A DNA stretch of 64,000 nt. Origin: Lasioglossum baleicum. Lineage: Eukaryota; Arthropoda; Insecta; Hymenoptera; Halictidae. Below are positions 49,001 to 61,000 of this stretch, piece by piece. The notes beneath the pieces were generated by a model. The model had not been told where the DNA came from, did not search any database, and saw only the letters and a program-made list of their open reading frames with translations. The stretch lies in the NCBI RefSeq assembly GCF_051020765.1, contig NC_134930.1, positions 9,672,001-9,736,000 of the forward strand, read 5' to 3'. The first letter of the stretch is position 1; each line of letters opens with the position of its first letter. The translations under genes were made by a program, and so were the position numbers.

Positions 49001-52000
49001 ACGTAACGGGCCTCGGGGTCCAAAAGTTTATTCATGACTGAACGAACGTTCCCGTCGAAATTACGGTGCTGCGGAAAATTCTTGCGAAACGTGCTGATAA
49101 CGAAACGATGAACAACATTTTATTCAAATCTTAACACATTCTTGATCGATCACTAGTTAATTCGTGTTTGCACTTGCACTATCAATCTCAATTTACGAAA
49201 CCCGGGGCAAAATAGAATATTCGAAAACCTTTGTCCATTCGGTGATCGCTATACAGTTTATCATACTAAAGAAAAATATTAAAAGTTACATAAAAGATAT
49301 GTGTTAAAAGTTTCGCCTGAATTCATTATGTATAAATCACGTTTACTGAAGTTTATTTAGATTGTTTTAATTGTAAAATTGTCGGTCAACAATGTGTTAA
49401 ATTGTGCTGGAATTCTGAAGGAAAAGAAATGTAGGCACTATTGTACGCTTTGCACCTGATATTCCAAAGAAGCAGCCTAGAACAACGAGTCCCGTGTCCC
49501 GTGTCCTTCGACTCTGTTTCCGTTCGTCGGAATAATTTTCTCCGCAGGTATTTGCGGCTAGCAATCAACGATCTTTCACTTTGATCATTCTCGGTTGATC
49601 GCGAGGGGCAGCGTGTGCGGGTAATCGTGTCGACTGGATGCCAGCTAACGGGATCTGTAGTGATCAAGTGGGTCAGACGAGAGCCGATACTCACCGCCCC
49701 GTGTGCTATCCCGCTTTGTCTTCGCGATTAACCGTCTCGTTTCGTCTTGTCTCGTCTCGTCTCGTCGCTTGTTCAGCCCTGAAACGCGCCGCTTTTCGTG
49801 TTAGCACGTGTCCGAGGGTGAACGTGTCGGACCGTGACACTCTCCGGTTCGAATTAATGGCCGCGATCAGAATTCCGGACGCATTACTCGAGCAGAATTA
49901 ATATCCCAGCAGAAGGGAACGATGCGATGGTTGGTTTCGATGGGACGAACGATCTGGCCACAAGGGAATTTGAAATCGATCTTGCTCCGAAATAGGAACG
50001 TACGTAGCAATCCGTGAGAATTAATAAATGAGTAGACTGCGAATCTTTGTGCTAAATAAAAATTGTCATTTTGTCACAATTGCGAGTAGCAGGAGGTGAA
50101 TAAAAACTCGCTTCATCCCTTAATCGATTTTTTGCGTTGAGAATGTCATAACAATATTCTTAGATTTTTCTCCAGCCGATTTCTTCATAAATCCATAAAA
50201 ATCCGCAGTCTAATAATGAGCAACGCCAGAGATAATAGCGAAACTTTCGATAGAACACTCTCTCTACAGTTTTGCGAATTAAATGCGACGAGTGGCAGGG
50301 AATAATGGTGTTTCGAAGCCCGACTGCGATCGATGGAACGGTTAATCGATATACCGTATCAGGAATTAGAAATTAGCATTTATATGGTGTCCGGAGCGTG
50401 CGGAGAAAGGGTCGAAGCTCTTTCTCTCTCTCCCTCTCTCGACGCGCGAGTATAATAGTCGATGTTTCCAGGAATCGAGAGTGGCTGGTGTACCCGCAAT
50501 TTGTCGCTGCACGGTAACACGATAGCCCCCCCCCCCCCCCCCCGGTGAAACTGCGATTCGGTGATCGACGCATTCCGAACCGTCGACATCAGCGAACCGG
50601 GAATGAAACGGTGCACTACGTCGACGCGTTTCCGCGTGTATAGCACTCGAGAACCGAGCTACTTTTTCCGTTGGCTTTTTCCTTCCGTTGATCGAAAATT
50701 AAATCTGCTTTCGAGCTATTTCCGACGGGCGACGGTCAACGGTACCACCGATTTCGCACACCGTCGGCAAACGTCGAATCGAACGGAGTCCGTGCTAACA
50801 GCGAATACGCTAGTCTAGGTTAGGGGAGAGTTTCTCGTTTCGACTTGGAGGGTTGTTCACCCCCATGATCCTACCGAAAAGGCGACATAAAGACCGATTC
50901 GGTGTGTGCGTGGCAACGCCGGAAGAGGCGCCGCAGGGACGTCCCAGGGAGGATCTATTTGAGGATTGGGGTAGGATCTATTGGGGGAGTGTTTATTGGG
51001 GATTCGATGGCGTCATGGGGATTCGCATGCCTCGAGCAAAGCTCGGTTTCGAATCGTCTGTCGAAAGCTTTACGCCTCTCGAGGACTTACGGGGGTAGTT
51101 TGGGGTAGTTGCCCGCGAGCCTTTATATCGAGCGAATTTGTGCGGTGCTCCGAGAAACTGAATTTTTAAAGAATCTCGTTCGGCAGCTTAGCAGAACGTT
51201 TCTGGAATTGTATAATTCGTAATATACAAAATCGAACATTAAAGAATGTGTTCCCTACTACTGCAGTGTGTATTGCACTCCTCTCTAAACTAACCTCGAG
51301 CACGCGTTCACTTTGAAAAATGGGAAAAATCGATTCGTCCGTTACTCTCTTGTTAGCTGCCATGTGCCATGTCGCGGGATCGTAATAAACAAATGAATTT
51401 GCTCGTATAGCAGCCGTCGCGTCGCGTCGCGTCGTCTTGCTGGTGGCAGAAAAAACCTGAAGTCGCCGAGCTAGACGAAATACGAGCTCGCGTAAGTTTT
51501 GCACGCGAGCAGCCCGCGAGACTGATCGAAAATAATGCGTTCGCGTCACGCGAATTCCAGACGAGAGACGCCCACGCACGTCGGCGAAAATCCTCGGAAA
51601 GCTTTCCGGACCGTGTTTCCATCCCCGAGGAAAATTATTGCGATAACTTTCTTATACTCCGAAAACACGAAGACAAAAGTTTCGATCCGCAGGAAATATC
51701 CACGACCCCATTTCCCCGTAGAGAAATGCGCCGGCGAGGCGCGGCGCGGCGCGACCCCGGCGCCATTTAATTCCGTGTGGTTTATTCAATCCGCCGACAT
51801 TATTATCCACTACCGGAGCAGCAGGAACTATCCGCGTGCCTCTGTCCACTTGTGTGTACGTATGCAGACGGTAAATATAGTCGTTCCACTTGGCACTGGC
51901 GCAGAAAAGATCAAGGTGTCGCGGAACGACGCCGTTATGTCGATCCACGGCCTGCTCCAGCCCGCTTCTGACCTCTCGATTAACTGTTTCGATAAACGAC

Positions 52001-55000
52001 AACTCGTTTTTGCAAAGACAAATTTGCCGGCTAATCTACCTTGGATAATTCCGAGAATAGAGTGCAGTCGCTATACATTATATTCTTCCTGTAGTCGCTG
52101 CAGACCTTGGAAAAAGTAGCAAAACTGTTTTATTCTTAATCCCTTGCCTTATAATTTCGCGTCAGACTCCTGACGAAGATTCAGAGAACATAGTCTAACA
52201 AGTATGTATGTTATTACTTTCAATAGAGGTTCAGTAGAGGTTCTATTGAAAAATAATTAACCCCTTGACCTACGATTTATTTTACGGTTTCAGTGATTAA
52301 AACTCTTCTTGTAGTTCTCTCTCTCTCTCTCTCTCTCTCTCGCAATTTCGTAAAGAGTAAGGAGAATATTTATATCTATTGTACGCCTACATGTCCTCCA
52401 ATAACTATACATTAACAAAACCAAAATATTGTAGAATTTCATCTCGGTCTAATTATTTTTCAATTGAACCTCTACCATGTTCGAGAGTCTCGAGTGATCG
52501 ATAATAATCGGACTTGAAGACCGCAGAACCCAAACATTCGAGTTCAACAAAATATCTCGCAACTATCTGGCAGTCTAAATTACCAAACCAACGTTACGAA
52601 GAATTTTCTTGGGTCACAGGGGACCCGACGGGACCCGACAGTGTCGTGCTCGCTGTCGGAGCTAACGGGTCATGTTCAAAACCGTACATCGTTCGTAGCA
52701 GCGTCGAGTGAGGAATCCGTGTCACGCGCGGGTTTTACGATTCCCCGAAGGGAAACGAGCCGAGTTTCCCCGACAAAAGGAGGAAACCCGAAATTCCTGT
52801 TGGTTCGCCGATGCAGTAAACCGCGGCGAATCCTTGCCTCGCCCTGCCTCGTCTTGCCTCGCCGCGAGGAGCGTAAAATATTTATTACGGCTAGCCGCAA
52901 ACTTCGGCTCTCCTACCTTTTCACAATCCTTCGTAATAAAAAGAGGAAGAGGAGAACGATGGAGAGTAGTGTGAGAAGAGAGGAGAGGAGAGGGAAAATC
53001 AACACCCCTGTTGGACGGACGCGGACGGCAGCAACAGGTCGAGCAACGATACAAATGATCCTGGAAGTGCGTTCGCCCTGTGGCCGAAACTGACTCGATC
53101 AATTTCTCTGCTCTCTGGTTTTCCTCCTCCTCTCGACGATCCTTCTTCTTCTTCTTCTTCTGCTTCTGCCGATCTATACGGGCGATTCATCTTTCGCAGC
53201 GATCTTTCCGTATTTCGACGATGGTCCATAAATTTCTGTTTGATCATGGTGGTCCTTTTTATGTATTTGAACTGTACAGATGTTGGGTTTGGGAAGTTTT
53301 TGTAAATTTAGAAGGGTACTCGTTGCACACAATTGGTGGTCGCAATTATTGCAATTATAAAAACAGAGCAGATCTAATTTGACCTGACCCGGAATCTTTA
53401 TCACTTCGACCTCAACCTTAATTATCGTTAGTTGGATTCGCCCTCGCCGAAAGAGTTGGAGGCCGAGAGCCATTGTTGCCCTCGCGGATTAATGAAAATA
53501 ACCAGAGAAGGTTGGGAATACGCGCGCGGATATATCGGGAACGGTCGGCTGGGCTGGCGCATATTAAACGCGTTTGTCGGAAACGAGACCCAGTTTCCGT
53601 TCCAGCATTCCGCAAAATTATTCCGCCCTGTCAAAATATTCGGCGCCCGATGAGTTTCGATATTGCGCCGCGCCGCGCCGGTTCAAAACGCTGCTGCGTC
53701 GGGCTCGCATAGTTTCGACATTCTCGCGAGACAAGCCGAAGAAAACGAATTCTCACCGTGTTCCGAATATCTGACTACCGTTCCGCAGTTAAATATTGAA
53801 AAAACCCCTCCTTGTCGGTCACTCGCTCGCGTATCAGATTTAATAAGAAGCAGAGAAAAAATTGTTGGAAAAATTTGGAGCCAGTTCAGTGTACATATCA
53901 CGTCCCACATTTTAGCGGCATCGTTTAGGATCCTCCGCGTTAACAGACTCGCCTTGTTCGCAAAAATAGCGACGCTGGATTCAATTACCTCCGACAGCAC
54001 TGTCGCTCTACCCCGAGCTGCGTTATTTCGGAATTGCAAATTTCACGCGAGAAATATTCGAACAAGAGTTTCATCCGCGAAAAACGTTAACCCGATTCTT
54101 TCTGCGTGCGGTGCGTGTTGTTTTATAGACTGCGTTGCGGAGAGAATTGAAATAAGTTACGGTGTTTCCGTCGAGGCGGAGCTAGATTCAATTTTCCCCA
54201 TAGTCCTCGCGTAATAATGAATTTTCCAGGGAAAATTCGAAGAACTGCTAAACGAGGCCGCGGAGGACATTTTCGCAGAGAATAAAAGTTCCTTGAAATC
54301 AGCTCCGAAACGAAGACAGTTTTGGGACACCCTGCACGGTGCTGCGGACACGTGTCTTTCGAGACGCTCGACGCAAAGTGCGATGAATGAGATAGAGAAG
54401 AAGGTGTGTGGGGGTTCGAGGGGGAAGAAGTTAAACGTCGGAGGACGTAATTGAATCTCACGGTGGCGGGCTGTTAGCGGCGGTGAGCGAGCATAATGAG
54501 CGACCGGATGTTTCGCGGACATGGGAACGGCTTCGGGGACGAAATAGAACGGAACTTGGCGAGCGCGAACGTCTGACGGGGGAATTACCGCAGGAACCGC
54601 CTCGTTTGAAAACAGAGACCGGGCCCGGAGACACGGGAAGGGACAATTTATCGCGCGCAATTACCCCGGCCTACGAAATCAGGCCAGCCACACCACCGCG
54701 TTTTCTTACGCAAGGAGAATGATCCAGCGTTAGCCAGACACCGACGAGCTATGCTATTCCCTTTGACGTTAAATCTTTCGCGGAATGCAACTCGATCTTG
54801 ATTGTTCAAGGTACAGGGTATTTTCTAGCTGATCTAACTCTGTATACATTATATAATACATTGTACAGATAGATTCTTCGATATTATTAATAATCTCGGA
54901 GGTATTCGACCGGCTCGCTCGAGATGGGACACCCTGTATTTCACGGTGAAGACGCGAGCGGTGAAACGACGGTTTCAAGAATCTCCGAGAGAATTCATCG

Positions 55001-58000
55001 TCGATTTAAAGCGAAGCAACAGTCGCGTAAGTCAGTTTTATTTCGCTTAGAGGGAGAGTGTTTCTGGTCGCCGCTGTGACATTCCTATTTTCCGTAAATA
55101 TCGTCGAAAGGAAATTGTCCGCGCCGCCGCGCCGCGCCGGCCCGGGGACCAGATGCATTCGAGCGGAATGCGTTTTAATACCGGAACCAGCCGCTGCATC
55201 GAACGATTGTCACCATCTCGGCCGCTTTGCCTCGAATGGAATGCGTGACGTGACGACGCGTTATGGGCGTCAAACGATTCGCTTCGCGGCCAATTCCATT
55301 GTTTTTGTATCTTCGACTAGACCCATTCTCTCCGACGGTGAACTACAGTGTGGTGTGTGCGCGTGCGACGCGACGATTTTTCTTTGCCCACGAATTTCGA
55401 CCGATTTTATCCGATGCTCTCTTATCATCCCGCTGCACAGTGTCGCGAAATGCCTGTTTTTTGGACAAAATTCAATAACTTTCGTTCTGTTCATGACAGA
55501 GACATGAAACAAAATGGGTTTTCTTCTTTATATTGAAAGCAATCTCAATATGATGTTATTATAAATATAGTCATTTATTTAAACAATAAAAAACGATTTT
55601 AATAAACAAAATTTAATTTTTTTACGCGTTATTAGTACGTGATATTTACAATTTTTAAGTAGCATAATTAATATGTAAGTAGAATAGAAATATAAGTATA
55701 ATAGATAATATAATAAATACATAAAAATAATAGATAATGATAAATACATAAAAATAATAGGAAAAAATAAATACATATAAGTATAATAGAAAATATAGAT
55801 ATTAAAAAAAACAACTGTTTCCCTTAAATTATTCATTTTATTATAAATTGTTCATATATAAATCATAAATTATAAAATATATATATATGTGTTTTTAAAA
55901 TATATAAAAAATAGATTAATTTTTTTTGTTAATAATTTTTTTTATAAACAATGACCATCGAGTAACACTATTACAACATTATTCGGGGTGCTGACTTGGA
56001 CAACATATTAAAAAATCAGCGTGATCGGAGGGTGTTACCTTTTTGTAAATAATTATCTATGATTATTACAACATTAATTTTTATTTATTTAATCATATCT
56101 GTAATTTATGTAATATAAACATTCTTTTATTTATTGAACAACCGTAGTCAAATCTCATATATCTACAAGAGGATATCCGCGTACTCGGCTGCTGACCGGT
56201 TCTTGCTACATATTTTGTTAAATAACTCTGATGTTTGCCGGAAGTTGCAAATTGGACTTATATAATATCAAAATATACTATCTTAGGAGAGAATAGACAC
56301 AACCAAAATCACCGATACGTTCGGATACGTTTTTTTTTTATCCTCTGGTAAAGATTAGGAAAACCTATAAAATTTTATTGTTTCATTTCAGGTCAATTAT
56401 TATGTTGCATATAAGTATTACAACATTTTTTAAGTTGAATTACAATTAGCCAACCCTTAGCCATTATTTCCTAAAAAAATTATTTCCTAGAAACGTGTTT
56501 TGTTCATATCACAACATAAACAAGTTACGCTAAGAATTGATGTACTATTTGATCTTCCTAATATTCGATTACAAGATTCCCTGCAACTAATTTTCTACTG
56601 CATTTTTTAAATTTTTGTTATCAAAAAATGATTATTTGGACATTTTAACATAGTATGAACATAGTTTTCAATCGATATGAAGATGTGACTTTTTCGATTT
56701 TTGTCCATGGTTTGCGACACTGTGCGCTGTATCGATCGTTTATCATGTATACAGTGTATATTGTGCTCTACATTTTACAAGATACATCGTATGTTATACA
56801 CTTTATATATTCTATGTATATTATTTGCATTGTATACAGTGTATACATGTATTGTGTGTTGTACACATTGTGTGCTGCACGTTGCGTCTATCGAGCAAAT
56901 ACAAATTGTTCATTAGACACAGATTCTACAGTACACAACATCCGCGTGCCTCTCAATTAACCGGAACAATCGAGCAATTTAAACAGGCTCGATCACGTTC
57001 GCCGACTAGTTTCGCTGGTGAAACCAAGACCGGCTGAAATAGCTCGGTAGCATCCCTTGATTTCGCGATCCTTCGTAGCCGACAATCAATAATGATCAGC
57101 GCAAAAATGTAGATCCGTCCCTCGACTCGTCTCTCTCCCCACGGTTGATCAGCCATCATTGTTCCCGGCGCGGAATTTTGAGAAATTGAATTTCGGTTTG
57201 TCGCGCGCGCGAATTCACCATTGATTGCGGAACTCACGACGCGACGGCGACGGTGCATCCGTGGACGTGCACTTTCGAAATGGAAATGTATTTTTTCGGT
57301 GCATCGTGGCATGCCCATTCTAACACGCTTTTAGCAGTTTCGGCATAAACATGCGTCAAGATGAATTTCGACAATTTTTACAATCAAATTTTAAAAATTC
57401 GTTTTTTTACACACTTTCTGCATGTTTGGAGAAGATGAACGTCGGTCGAGTTCTGTGCAGTTCTATGTATGCGCAACGCGTCGCACAGTGGGGTATTTGG
57501 CCCGAAAAAGTGGAAAAAAAGTTCCACTTCTAAATTTTTGCGTATGGCATAAAATTTTTGCTGTTCGTTGTAGTTAAAGGTCTGAAGAATAAGGCTGCAA
57601 TATTAAATATTTTTTCTATTTGTACACCCGTGAAGTAGTAAACTTCATCGAAAGTCGAGAGATTTTAAGGCGCGCTTGTCGTTCTTAAACAGTCTCTAAG
57701 ACAGCGTCTGTTCATTGGCGATTTTCAAGTGTTTGAAGGAAAATTCTGTAAATTCTTGTATTACAAAAGTTGTTCAGGTTGGTATACAGAGCACTTTCGC
57801 ATAGATTTTATTTTGTGTTATCATCTAAATTAGTATAGTTATTAATATTTGAATATTACCAATCATTCTGTAAGCTTTTTAAAACTTACAAAACTTTATT
57901 GCCAATTTTGTTATAGTATAAAGCGATATTGAGTTCTCTTTTTGGTGTCATTACATTCGGTAAAGATTTGTGATTATGAGCCAACAAAGTTTGATTCCGG

Positions 58001-61000
58001 ATATGTCCGCGGATTCAAATTTTATAGCTAATTTAGTATTAAGCGTTTAGCAGCGTTTCGCGTACGCCTGCATGTTCGGCTACGCTTGGCCTCAAATGAA
58101 GAAGAAATATTATCCGGGGTAGAAATTTCTGATGTGTTTTCGGATGAAAATTAATGGTAATAATTTTAAAATGTTCTTATAATATATATCGGGTGAATCA
58201 TTCAAAGTGAAACAGACGTATATCTTCGAAATTAAGCATTTTGGTTAAAAAATGTTTCTGACAAAAGTTGTATGGTTTCGAGGGGGCCATAAAATGGCGT
58301 TATTGATTTGACCTTGGATAGTCGTTTGAAAATAACGCGAAGGTCATCTTCAATTTATTAAATAGGAAACCCCATTTTTTATTGCATATTCTTGTAGCTT
58401 GTTTTTCAGAGCTTTCCAAAACGCAATAATAAAATATTTTTTTCTTAAATACTTTCCAAGTTATAGTAGTGCAAATATTCCACTATCGCCTCGCTTTTTC
58501 AGGGGTTCTCGATAATCTGAGAAAAAAATGTTTCGAACAAAAGAGGAACAGTATTCAGTCGTCTACAAATTTCAATATATAAAAGTTTAAAAAAAAATTT
58601 TTTTTTTCAAAAAATTGAGGTAAATTTGATTTTTCAAATACTAAAATGTATTTTGGATTTCGTAATGTTGTAGCTGATCTTAAGGCGAATCCAACGATGT
58701 ATAATATTATAACCTTGAGCCTATAAATAACGCTAAAATAGTTTTTTCCACTTTTTCAGGCCAAATACCCCACTGTGCGTTGTTCGTTTCTTCGGCAGAT
58801 GCACCGACGGATGCACCGACGGATGCACCGCCGAATGCACCGCCGAATGCACCGCTGGTTAACTAGAAATAATGGCGCGATCGGCGCGAAGTGCGAGCAG
58901 GAAATTCTTGCAGTGAAAGTGCCGCGCCGCGGCGCGATTGCATCGTTTTTCCGAGAACCGAAGATCGCGGTTGCGGGGATGCGATGCAGCGTCGTCGTGC
59001 CATTTCGCTGCAGTTCTCTCTGTCGCGGAACTGCATCTCGAACGGGTGTTCGAATGGGAAACGATATGCGGTTGTGTGTCGGCTAACTGCTCGGCACGAG
59101 CGTCTCTGCTAATGGAACGCGATTATAATTAGCATGTAACGCGCGCTTGTGTTTCTTGATCGAGCCCGATAAACGATTGTTTGCTTGGATCGAGCAGTTG
59201 CATTGTTACGGAATGCAACAACGATTGGAGAGCTAATGGCTTTATCGGGAACAATTTAGCAAGTTCCCATATCAATTTATACAATAGTATGTATGATATC
59301 TTGCATAAATCGTTCAAATCGTTGTACATCTACAAAGGGAATGGTTAAACGAAAAATCCTGGAAATTTCCTGACAGCGCAGCGATTAAATTATTAATTGC
59401 ATTGTGGGTTGCGATTAGATCGAGCATTTCCGCGCATTTATTTCGCGCGTGATGGGATAATGGCGGGCGATTTGCGCGTGGAAACGCGCGCTCGCTGTTT
59501 CGGAAATGCGTCTAAACGAATCCGGCGTATTGAATTCAATGGTAATTATAGTTCATTTCCGTGCGCCGAGAGAGAGAGAGAACTTCATTGTCGCTGGATA
59601 TTGAAAATCAATACGCCTAAATTAGACCGGAAAAATTCAACTCGTGTGCCGTTCGAACGCTTCAATTGTAATATTAAGGTCCGTGGCATTGCGAGTACAA
59701 TCGAAATTATGCGAAATGTGTACTGCACGTGCTACAGGTTTGTTTGAACTATTTGAATTTTCGGTGAAGGTGCGTAGTTATGGATCGACTGAACGTTATC
59801 TTTTATCGGGAGCTATATTTATTTCATAATTGTTATACGTATTTTAACGCTTTTCTTGATATCCGAAGGAATCAACCAAAAATCGTTTTCCTATTATACA
59901 ATACCAGGTCTCCTTGCATCGTAAATCAGAGAACCTAAATAAAACACCGTAAGGTACGTTCACAACGGCCATCATCTGCCGTTTATGCAGCGCAGCAAGT
60001 TCTCTCGGCTGTGAAACATTTCGCTCGCGTTAAAAATTCACACGGGCGTGTATATGCGAGGCGATAAATTTTTCAGAAGGTGGTTGGAACGTCGGGTTTT
60101 TATCGAGTGAAACATATATGTATTTGGTTCGCAGCTTCCGGATCCGGGTCGGTGATAGGAAGGGACCCGCTTCCGCCGAGGGCGGTCAGCACGTCGCAGC
60201 TGGCGCAGAAGACACCGACGCAGGCCCAGATACAGATGCAAGTGCAGACACAGTTGCAGACGCCTCCACAGCTGCCGCCGCCACCGGTGACCGTGTCCAC
60301 GTTGCCGCTGTCTAGGGGCAACGCCTCGCACAGACAACCCCTTCCGTTGCACCAGTCCACCCCTCAGTCGGTCAGACAGTCTGACAACGATATACCTGTC
60401 AGTTCGCAGATACTCAGGGCGGCGAGCATCGGGGACATTGGCTCCAGCTCACCATCTATGTGAGTTGCATTCTTTTCGTAGGGGTTATTCACCCTATAAT
60501 ATTACACAGTCTTCTTTTTACGCAACAGTTGTAATGAGATTACAACAGATTTAATATCGTTTTATAATCACGTACTTTTTGGATCCGCTGTACATATTTC
60601 AGAACTTCTACAATATATAACATAAATAGAAATGCTACATACATATGTATCGTTATTCAAAATATTTTGTAGATTATTATATTTGTTTGTATCTGTTAAA
60701 TTACGAAACATTTGAGTATTGCACGAGTGAATTGCGTCAGTTTAATATGCACAAAAAGGAAGAAAATCGTACAGAATGGAAATATTCTCGCACGGTGTTT
60801 CGAGGAATACATATACGGGGCGGTAACGGTTGGTTGGTTTTACAAATTGCAGGTTGAACAGCAGCGAAGGAAAGGACCTGAGGTTAACGTCTCCGGGCGG
60901 CCATTCCACTCAACGACTGATCAGCCCGGCTGGACCCTTAAGGGTTGTTTCTTTGAGCGACCATCGAGTCTCCAGCCCCAGCGACAGCGACATAAGAGTT

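Larger units (their letters stand above)
29431..60134. other. 30.7-kb intron between exons 10 and 11
   Basis: Exon 10 ends in phase 1 and exon 11 begins with the two bases needed to complete the codon. I found no additional exon in between with good borders and phase. The interval carries most of the transposons in the window, listed individually. Stretches not covered by those entries (30735-32394, 33964-35857, 36315-37073, 38713-42130, 47567-49130, 50213-54811) are non-coding, CpG-rich DNA with simple repeats and short chance frames. Confidence 0.6.
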
